A stretch of 10,865 nt of DNA from Oscillospiraceae bacterium (GTDB lineage Bacteria; Bacillota_A; Clostridia; Oscillospirales; Oscillospiraceae). This document shows, in pieces, positions 5,514-10,865 of the stretch; position 1 is the first letter of the stretch, and each line of letters opens with the position of its first letter. The translations under genes were made by a program, and so were the position numbers. Below the pieces are notes generated by a model, which was not told where the DNA came from, made no database searches, and saw nothing but the letters and a program-made list of their open reading frames with translations. The DNA is taken from assembly GCA_017539885.1 (NCBI GenBank), contig JAFYCC010000061.1, positions 1 through 10,865 of the forward strand. Direction: 5' to 3'.

Positions 5514-7913
5514 TCAGCGCAGTACTGCCTGCAGCTCCTGAGAGAGTGCTTTCAGAATTCCGGAGATGCACTCGTCCGCTTCCTCAGCGGTGAGACTCCT
5601 GTCGTCCGCACGCAGAGCAAGGCTGAAAGCTGCGGACTTTTTGCCGTCCGCGACACCCGGGCCGCGGTAGATGTCGAACAGCCGGATCTCCTTGAGCAGC
5701 TCTTTGGCGGCGCGGCGGATGCAGCTTTCAAGCTGTCCGACCGTAACGCTTTCATCGCAGACAAGCGCGAGATCGCGTGTAACGGCAGGGTACTTCGGGA
5801 GAGGCTTGTAGACTGCCGGACCGCCCTGCACGCCGCGAAGCGCCTCAACGCTGAGTTCCGCGCAGTAAAGATCCGCTTCGATGTCGTAGTTCTTAACGAC
5901 AAGCGGGTGGATCTGACCGAAAACGCCGACACAGACGTCGCCGGCCCATACGCTCGCGCAGCGGCCGGGATGATAGGAGGGATTGTCCGAGACGGCTTCA
6001 AAACGGATATCCTCAGCGCGCAGGTCCTTCAGGATCCCCTCGATCGAGCCTTTCATCGTGAAGAAATCCATATCGTCGCCGTAGGCGCCGAGCGAAAGGA
6101 TCCGGCGCTCATCGGCCAGACCGTCCGCGCCGCCGGCAAGATAGATGCGTCCGATCTCGTACAGGCGCACGTTCGCGTTGCGGTAATTGTAGTTGCTCGT
6201 GAGGATCTCCAGCATGGACGGCAGCGTGGTCGTGCGCATGATCGAGGTGTCCTCTCCCAGCGGATTGAGGATCTTGAAACTCTCGCGCCGCGGGTCATCC
6301 GCAGCCCAGCGGATCTTGTCATAGAAAGACGGGGAGATGAACGAGTATGTGATGATCTCGTCATAGCCGAAGCTGCGGCAGAGACTTCCAAGGTGCATCT
6401 CCAGAAGCTCGTTCTCCGTGTAGCCGCCGCGGGTCGTCTCGCCGCGCATGAGCGTCGTGGCGAGACGGTTGTATCCGTAGAAGCGGGCAACCTCTTCGGC
6501 GAGGTCGGGGTTCTCTTTTACGTCGGCGCGCCAGGAAGGCACATGCACCGTCTCACCGTCGACGACAAAGCCGAGCTTGAGCAGGATCGTCTTCATCGTG
6601 TCGACGTCGATCTCAGTGCCGAGCAGCGCATTGATCTTCTCCGGCTGTAGCGGCAGGGAATAGGGCGTGTAGCTGTGGTTCTCGACGTCGATCATGCCGG
6701 GCAGGACTTCGCCCGCTCCAAGGAGTTCCACGAGCTCGCAGGCACGCTCAAGCGCAGGAACGGTGTTCATCGGATCGAGACCCTTCTCGAATTTTCCGCT
6801 CGCGTCCGTGCGCATGCCGAGCGCAAGCGCGCCCTTGCGGATGCAGGTGCCGTCAAAGTTGGCACTTTCGAAGACGACGTCGACGGTATCGGAAACGATC
6901 TCACTGTTTTCGCCGCCCATGATTCCGGCCAGGCCGACGGCGCGAGTCTCGTCCGCGATGACGAGCATGTTGGGCGTCAGCTTGCGCAGGTTTCCGTCGA
7001 GCGTCGTGAGCGTCTCGCCTTCAGCGGCGCGTCTGACGATGATCTTGCCGCCGCGCACGTAGCGGTAGTCGAAAGCGTGCATCGGCTGACCGTACTCGAG
7101 CATGACGTAGTTGGTGATGTCGACGATGTTGTTGATCGGGCGAACGCCGCTCGAGCGCAGGCGCTCACGCATCCACTTCGGAGACGGCGCGATCTTTACG
7201 TTGCGAACCATGCGCGCGCTGTAGCGCGGGCAGAGCGCGGGATCGTCCACGCGAACGGCAAGATACTTTTCAACAGGTTCTTTTCCTTCAGCGCGGACCT
7301 CGGGGGTATGAAGTGTAAGAGGCTTGTCGAAAGTCGCCGCGGCTTCACGCGCCAGCCCGATCACGGACAGGCAGTCCGGACGGTTCGGCGTGATCTCGAA
7401 TTCCACGATATGGTCGTCCAGACCGAGCAGCGGACGGACGTCGGCGCCGGGGACGAGTGAGTCCTTGAGCTCCGGATCGTCGGAGAGAATGAAGATGCCG
7501 TTCTCGCAGGCTCCCGGGAAATCGCGCGTGTCGAGGCCGAGCTCACCGAGAGAGCACAGCATGCCGGCGGAATCTTCGCCGCGGAGTTTGCCCTTCGTGA
7601 TGTGGACGCCGCCGGGCAGATAGGAATCATGCTTGGCGACGGGAACAAGGTCGCCCTGCTTGACATTCTGCGCGCCGGTAACGATCTGTACAGGCTCACT
7701 CTCGCCGACGTCGACCTGACAGATCCACATATGATCGCTGTTCTCATGCCGCCGGATCTCGCACACGCGGCCGACGACTACGTTTTTGATCTCCTCGCCG
7801 GGAACGGTCGTAACCTCGACCTTGGAGCCGGAGAGCGTCATCTTTTCATCGAATTCACGATCGTCCGCGTCAACAGGGACGAATTCGTTCAGCCATTTTC
7901 TGCTCAGATTCAT
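5514..7913 (-). CDS. pheT: Phenylalanine--tRNA ligase beta subunit
   Basis: Beta chain of the cytoplasmic alpha2-beta2 enzyme that charges tRNA-Phe. At 799 residues it has the full bacterial length. Domains in order: N-terminal segment MNLSRKWLNEFVP, the EMAP-II-like tRNA-binding domain (about 40-150, with HENSDHMWICQVDVG and GMLCSLGELGL), FEITPNRPDCLS at 172-183, the B3/B4 editing region (about 215-390), the B5 domain (about 405-475), a catalytic-like core, and the C-terminal anticodon-binding FDX-ACB domain (last 90 or so residues, starting near YKPLPKYPAVTRDLALV). ATG 7911-7913 is preceded by AAAGGAG (7930-7924). That site begins within the pheS stop, and the gap between the genes is 16 nt, so the two are co-transcribed and probably coupled. 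Nothing appears broken or missing. Confidence 0.97.
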   Translation of the reverse strand: MNLSRKWLNEFVPVDADDREFDEKMTLSGSKVEVTTVPGEEIKNVVVGRVCEIRRHENSDHMWICQVDVGESEPVQIVTGAQNVKQGDLVPVAKHDSYLPGGVHITKGKLRGEDSAGMLCSLGELGLDTRDFPGACENGIFILSDDPELKDSLVPGADVRPLLGLDDHIVEFEITPNRPDCLSVIGLAREAAATFDKPLTLHTPEVRAEGKEPVEKYLAVRVDDPALCPRYSARMVRNVKIAPSPKWMRERLRSSGVRPINNIVDITNYVMLEYGQPMHAFDYRYVRGGKIIVRRAAEGETLTTLDGNLRKLTPNMLVIADETRAVGLAGIMGGENSEIVSDTVDVVFESANFDGTCIRKGALALGMRTDASGKFEKGLDPMNTVPALERACELVELLGAGEVLPGMIDVENHSYTPYSLPLQPEKINALLGTEIDVDTMKTILLKLGFVVDGETVHVPSWRADVKENPDLAEEVARFYGYNRLATTLMRGETTRGGYTENELLEMHLGSLCRSFGYDEIITYSFISPSFYDKIRWAADDPRRESFKILNPLGEDTSIMRTTTLPSMLEILTSNYNYRNANVRLYEIGRIYLAGGADGLADERRILSLGAYGDDMDFFTMKGSIEGILKDLRAEDIRFEAVSDNPSYHPGRCASVWAGDVCVGVFGQIHPLVVKNYDIEADLYCAELSVEALRGVQGGPAVYKPLPKYPAVTRDLALVCDESVTVGQLESCIRRAAKELLKEIRLFDIYRGPGVADGKKSAAFSLALRADDRSLTAEEADECISGILKALSQELQAVLR

Positions 7914-7929
7914 ATGCTACACGCTCCTT

Positions 7930-8955
7930 TCAGAACTGCTCAAGAAAGCGGACGTCGTTTTCGAAAATCAGGCGAAGGTCGGAGATCAGGAAGCGGCGCA
8001 TCGCCATGCGCTCGAGACCGAAGCCGAACGCCCATCCGGAATAAACGTCGGGGTCAATGCCGGACATGCGCAGCACGTTCGGATGGATCATGCCCGCGCC
8101 GAGCATCTCGATCCAGCCCTCGCCCTTGCAGGTGGGGCAGCCGGCGCCGCCGCATTTGTGGCACTGGATGTCCATCTCGCAGCTGGGTTCCGTGAAGGGG
8201 AAGTGATGCGGACGGAAACGCGTGACCGTACCGGCGCCGTAGAGCTGTTCCATGACGGTGTTCAGCGTGCCCTTGAGGTCAGCCATGGTGATGCCTTTGT
8301 CGATCACCATGCCTTCGACCTGATGGAACATTGGCGAGTGCGTCGCATCGACCTTGTCTTTGCGGTAGACGCGGCCGGGAGCGATCATACGGATCGGCAG
8401 AGGGAGAGTCTCCATCGCGCGGACCTGCATGGGGCTGGTCTGGCTGCGCAGCATGACGCGGCTGTCCGAATCGAAATAGAAGGTGTCGCTCCAGTCGCGG
8501 GAGGGATGGCCCTCCTCGGCGTTGAGACGGTCAAAATTATAGGACGCAAGTTCGATCTCCGGACCGTCGAGCACCTGAAAGCCCATACCTACGAAGATGT
8601 CCTTGATCTGATCGAGCGCGATATACATGGGATGCCTGTGACCGAGCTTCTGCTCTTTGCCGGGCATAGTCACGTCCAGAGCCTCGTCACGCAGGCGCTT
8701 TTCCAGCATAAACTCGGCCAGACGCTGTTTCTGCTCCTCGATGCGCTCTTCCAGTTCCGTACGGATCTGATTGGCAAGCTGCCCGATCACGGGACGCTCC
8801 TGCGCGGAGAGAGAACCCATCTGCTTGAGGATCGCGGTGAGCTCGCCTTTCTTGCCGAGATACCGGACGCGGATCCCCTCCAGCGCCTCGGCGTCCTGCA
8901 CCTGCGCGATCGCTTCGAGCGATGCCTCGCGCAGCTTCTGCAGCATTTCTTTCAT
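7930..8955 (-). CDS. pheS: Phenylalanine--tRNA ligase alpha subunit
   Basis: Catalytic chain of PheRS, 341 residues, normal for the short bacterial type. An N-terminal coiled coil for tRNA binding spans about 1-90. The class II core follows: motif 1 around HPMYIALDQIKDIF (108-121), the Phe/ATP site RSQTSPMQVR (170-179), motif 2 in RMIAPGRVYRKDKVDATHSPMFHQVEG (189-215), and motif 3 GFGLERMAM (311-319). A CxxC-x4-CxxC insert (C265, C268, C273, C276) resembles the zinc-ribbon-like segment of Bacillus PheS. A309, equivalent by eye to E. coli A294, keeps the alanine that limits the size of the amino-acid pocket. ATG 8953-8955 was chosen because GGAAGG lies upstream and the protein opens in the family pattern; a longer in-frame reading to 9129 would run through the T-box leader. 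Expression should rise when tRNA-Phe is uncharged. Confidence 0.97.
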   Translation of the reverse strand: MKEMLQKLREASLEAIAQVQDAEALEGIRVRYLGKKGELTAILKQMGSLSAQERPVIGQLANQIRTELEERIEEQKQRLAEFMLEKRLRDEALDVTMPGKEQKLGHRHPMYIALDQIKDIFVGMGFQVLDGPEIELASYNFDRLNAEEGHPSRDWSDTFYFDSDSRVMLRSQTSPMQVRAMETLPLPIRMIAPGRVYRKDKVDATHSPMFHQVEGMVIDKGITMADLKGTLNTVMEQLYGAGTVTRFRPHHFPFTEPSCEMDIQCHKCGGAGCPTCKGEGWIEMLGAGMIHPNVLRMSGIDPDVYSGWAFGFGLERMAMRRFLISDLRLIFENDVRFLEQF

Positions 8956-8982
8956 AGTGTTCCTTCCTTCCGATTGTTCTAT

Positions 8983-9003
8983 GGCTGCCGCGGCACGGCA
9001 GCC
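8983..9003 (-). other. Hairpin between the T-box terminator and pheS
   Basis: On the - strand GGCTGCCG pairs with CGGCAGCC in a perfect 8-bp GC-rich stem with a 5-nt loop. No T run follows, so it is not a terminator. It lies 15 nt downstream of the T-box terminator T tract and 27 nt before the pheS start. It could protect the 5' end of a processed pheST message, or be incidental. Confidence 0.5.
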
Positions 9004-9017
9004 GGACGACAGGCAAT

Positions 9018-9046
9018 AAAAAAGCCCGCCCCTGTATGGGACGAGC
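9018..9046 (-). terminator. Leader terminator of the pheS T-box riboswitch
   Basis: On the - strand GCTCGTCCC (9046-9038) pairs with GGGGCGGGC (9032-9024), a 9-bp stem with two G-U pairs and a 5-nt loop, followed at once by six T (9023-9018). It lies just after the T-box sequence, as needed for the switch between terminator and antiterminator. Confidence 0.9.
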
Positions 9047-9245
9047 GCAAACCCGTGGTACCACCCAAATTCGCCGTCGGAAACAGACAGCGCACTTGTT
9101 CCGATATAACGGTCGGACCCGTCGGGCATTGCCCCGAGACTCGCGGGCGAACCAAGCGTGCCGCTTCCGGATCGGCTTTCAGCCGACGACCGATCCTCTC
9201 TGGGGAAGGGTGGGCGCTATTTTCCCGTTCACAGTCCTGTTGACT
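9018..9245 (-). promoter_or_regulatory. T-box tRNA-sensing riboswitch controlling pheST
   Basis: The leader carries GGGTGGTACCACGG (9066-9053, - strand), the T-box sequence that pairs with the uncharged CCA end of tRNA and forms the antiterminator; it is followed by a rho-independent terminator (9046-9018). Upstream, the typical AGAGAG (9201-9196) opens a stem GGATCGG/CCGATCC (9196-9190 with 9175-9169) whose loop holds GGCTGAAAG, extended by CTTCC/GGAAG (9208-9204 with 9168-9164). This matches a Stem I distal region. CCGTTAT near 9110 resembles another conserved leader block. A TTC triplet at 9151-9149 is the candidate specifier for tRNA-Phe, but I could not fold the lower stem well enough to prove it. 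Uncharged tRNA-Phe should favour read-through into pheS. The 5' end is estimated from the weak promoter. Confidence 0.9.
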
Positions 9246-9251
9246 TGTTGC

Positions 9252-9285
9252 GTTATACTTTACCACACGGCTTTTCTTTTCGCAA
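9252..9285 (-). promoter_or_regulatory. Probable promoter of the pheST leader (weak match)
   Basis: Two overlapping readings exist on the - strand. TTGCGA (9285-9280) with 17 bp to TAAAGT (9262-9257) has an extended -10 TGG; TATAAC (9257-9252) is a better -10 but has no good -35 at 16-19 bp. Either puts the start near 9245-9250, just before the T-box leader. Confidence 0.42.
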
Positions 9286-9316
9286 TAGGAAACATCAACG
9301 AAAGTGCGCCGATCGC

Positions 9317-9345
9317 TTGACGCTTTTTTCCCGGAAAGCTATAAT
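9317..9345 (+). promoter_or_regulatory. Near-consensus sigma-A promoter for nnr
   Basis: TTGACG (9317-9322), a 17-bp spacer and a perfect TATAAT (9340-9345). Transcription should start near 9352, giving a leader of about 32 nt with GGGAG (9371-9375) placed 8 nt before ATG 9384. It points away from the pheST promoter; the two -35 regions are about 30 bp apart. Confidence 0.85.
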
Positions 9346-9383
9346 ACAGTCTGTCAGAAACCTGCCCGAAGGGAGAGAACGCT

Positions 9384-10865
9384 ATGCAGCTTGCAGACAG
9401 CCGGGGAATGCGCGCCGCGGACGAGATGGCGATCCGTGATTACGGCATACCTTCTACTCAGCTGATGACCAACGCCGCAGACGGACTCGCGAGGGCAGTG
9501 CTGAGAGCGCTTGAAGGCCGCGACGGAGATGTGATCGTCTTCTGCGGAACCGGCAATAACGGCGGAGACGGGATCGCGGCAGCCTGCAGGCTCCTTCTCA
9601 ACGGCGCGCGTGTGCGGACGCTCCTTGTCGGAAATCGCGAAAAAATGACGCCGGACGCGCTTGAAATGGAGCGCAGGCTTCACGAACTTCGCGGCGACAT
9701 CGAGCCCTTTACCGTGACGGAAGCACTTGAAGAAGACGTACGCCGCGCGGCGGTGCTCGTCGACGCGCTCTTCGGCATCGGGCTGAGCAGAGAGATCGGC
9801 GGCGCGGCACTGGACGCTGTGCGCTTGATGAACAGAAGCGGCGTTCCCGTAGTAAGCGCGGATATCGCTTCAGGCGTGGATGCGGATACGGGCGCGATCC
9901 TCGGAGAAGCCGTTCACGCGTCGAAGACGGTCACGTTTTCCATGGCGAAGCCCGGACACTTTGCTTCACCCGGCTGTATCTGCCGCGGGGAACTCGAGAT
10001 CTGTCCGATCGGTATTCCGGAGGAACTCCTTGAAGGCTGCGGAATCCATGCGATCACGGGAACTGACCTGCGGATTCCTCAAAGGCCGCTGCTTGCGCAT
10101 AAGGGCGATTTCGGCAGACTGCTCATTCTTGGCGGAAGCGTCGGATTCACCGGCGCGCCGACGCTTTGTGCGCGAGCAGCGCTGCGCAGCGGTGCCGGAC
10201 TTGTATCATTGGGCGTGCCGAAGTCTATCTATGAGATCACCGCCGCAAAAAACGACGAGGCCATGCCGTTTCCTCTGGCAGACGATAACGGGAAACTCTC
10301 CGCTGAAGCCGCGGACGTCGCGCTATCACGCGCGATGGGCGCGGATGCCGTGGTCGCCGGACCTGGCCTGGGCAGATCCGATGCCATGCCCGAACTGATC
10401 GGCAGACTGATCACGGAATGCCGGAGCAGCCTCGTACTGGATGCGGATGCGCTGTTTGCCCTGGCCGCACAATGCGACGTGCTGAAGGATTCCGCAAAAC
10501 CGGTCGTGCTTACTCCACATGAGGGAGAGTTCTCCCGGTTCCCGACGCAGCACACGGGAGATCGGATCGCGGACGCAAAGCGTTTTGCCACGGAGTATGG
10601 CTGTGCGCTCGTCCTGAAAGGCCATGCGACCGTCTGCGCGTTTCCGGACGGCGAGATCTGGATCAACACAAGCGGCGGACCGTCTCTTGCAAAAGGCGGA
10701 AGCGGCGACGTGCTGTCCGGCATGATCGGCGCATTACTATGCGTAATGCCTCTGAAGGCGGCCGTCACTGCCGCGGTTTGGATTCACGGAAGGGCTGGAG
10801 ACATGTGTACACAGTCGCTTGGAGAAAACGGCGTTCTGGCTTCTGACGTGATCGAAGCGATCCCG
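9384..10865 (+). CDS. nnr: Bifunctional NAD(P)H-hydrate epimerase / ADP-dependent NAD(P)HX dehydratase (3' end cut by window)
   Basis: Metabolite-repair enzyme that interconverts R- and S-NAD(P)HX and dehydrates the S form back to NAD(P)H using ADP. The frame runs 494 codons to the last base without a stop; full-length members have about 500-515, so only a short tail is missing. The N-terminal YjeF_N epimerase half (1 to about 215) has the Rossmann loop FCGTGNNGGDG (53-63), the catalytic-type aspartate D128 in VDALFGIGL, and SADIASGVDADTG (158-170). The C-terminal ribokinase-like dehydratase half (about 225-494) has HKGDFGRLLILGGS (239-252), AGPGLG (325-330), VLDADAL, LTPHEGEF (376-383), LKGHATV, and SGGPSLAKGGSGDVLSG (430-446) with D442 as catalytic residue. 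ATG 9384 was chosen for its ribosome binding site and the family opening. It has a strong promoter of its own, divergent from pheST. Confidence 0.95.
   Translation, partial: MQLADSRGMRAADEMAIRDYGIPSTQLMTNAADGLARAVLRALEGRDGDVIVFCGTGNNGGDGIAAACRLLLNGARVRTLLVGNREKMTPDALEMERRLHELRGDIEPFTVTEALEEDVRRAAVLVDALFGIGLSREIGGAALDAVRLMNRSGVPVVSADIASGVDADTGAILGEAVHASKTVTFSMAKPGHFASPGCICRGELEICPIGIPEELLEGCGIHAITGTDLRIPQRPLLAHKGDFGRLLILGGSVGFTGAPTLCARAALRSGAGLVSLGVPKSIYEITAAKNDEAMPFPLADDNGKLSAEAADVALSRAMGADAVVAGPGLGRSDAMPELIGRLITECRSSLVLDADALFALAAQCDVLKDSAKPVVLTPHEGEFSRFPTQHTGDRIADAKRFATEYGCALVLKGHATVCAFPDGEIWINTSGGPSLAKGGSGDVLSGMIGALLCVMPLKAAVTAAVWIHGRAGDMCTQSLGENGVLASDVIEAIP

Noticed and set aside
5907..6650. 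247-codon open frame opposite pheT (+ strand)
   Set aside because: Antisense to conserved PheT domains, no ribosome binding site or recognisable motif.
8956..9129. 58-codon N-terminal extension of pheS in the same frame
   Set aside because: It reads through the T-box sequence and leader terminator, has no family match, and the ribosome binding site supports ATG 8953-8955.
7786..9243. 485-codon open frame on the + strand opposite pheT, pheS and the T-box
   Set aside because: It is antisense to well-matched genes and to a riboswitch; its composition is what high-GC antisense frames give, and no domain was recognised.
9345..9356. Short palindrome ACAGTCTGT just after the nnr -10, as an operator
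   Set aside because: Arms of four bases are too short to distinguish from chance, and no second copy was found nearby.
1..10865. Mobile element, defence system, toxin-antitoxin pair, CRISPR array or tRNA gene
   Set aside because: Reading both strands showed no transposase, integrase, direct-repeat array, small toxin-antitoxin pair or tRNA-like sequence; nearly all bases are assigned to housekeeping genes and their signals.

Overview
The window looks like a chromosomal housekeeping region of a fairly GC-rich Gram-positive bacterium, most likely a Clostridia-class Firmicute. Four things point that way. pheS-pheT sits behind a T-box tRNA-sensing leader. There is an IreB/UPF0297 gene, a family largely confined to Firmicutes. 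PheS carries the CxxC-x4-CxxC insert seen in Bacillus and Clostridia. Two M42 peptidases lie beside a PF06838 (YnbB-like) lyase. No transposase, phage gene, CRISPR array, tRNA or rRNA was seen. The genus cannot be fixed from the sequence.

Layout. (i) 2-4053, + strand: a tight cluster of murD (3' part only), two different M42 metallo-aminopeptidases and a PLP enzyme of the PF06838 family. Gaps are 5 nt and 1 nt, then a 4-nt overlap, so one transcript is likely. (ii) 4118-4923, + strand: a single-gene aquaporin unit with its own extended -10 promoter, strong ribosome binding site and intrinsic terminator. (iii) 4924-5061: a small intergenic stretch with interleaved inverted repeats and a terminator facing ireB. 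(iv) 5062-5377, - strand: ireB as a single-gene unit. (v) 5448 to about 9285, - strand: T-box leader, pheS, pheT and a terminator. (vi) 9317-10865, + strand: a divergent near-consensus promoter and the bifunctional NAD(P)HX repair enzyme nnr, cut by the window edge a few codons before its expected end.

How the genes work together. murD makes peptidoglycan precursor in the cytoplasm. The M42 enzymes trim cytoplasmic peptides, and the PF06838 enzyme may act on released sulfur amino acids; that link is inferred from gene order only. PheST charges tRNA-Phe, and its leader should sense uncharged tRNA-Phe. Nnr repairs damaged NAD(P)H. IreB is the substrate of a PASTA kinase that senses the cell wall.

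I found no convincing new multi-gene system. The points most worth checking are the M42 pair with different metal-ligand residues, a MurD whose usual DSK lysine is isoleucine, a pseudoknot-like intergenic element at 4954-4997, a long-spaced inverted repeat upstream of the ireB promoter, and an extra hairpin between the T-box terminator and pheS.
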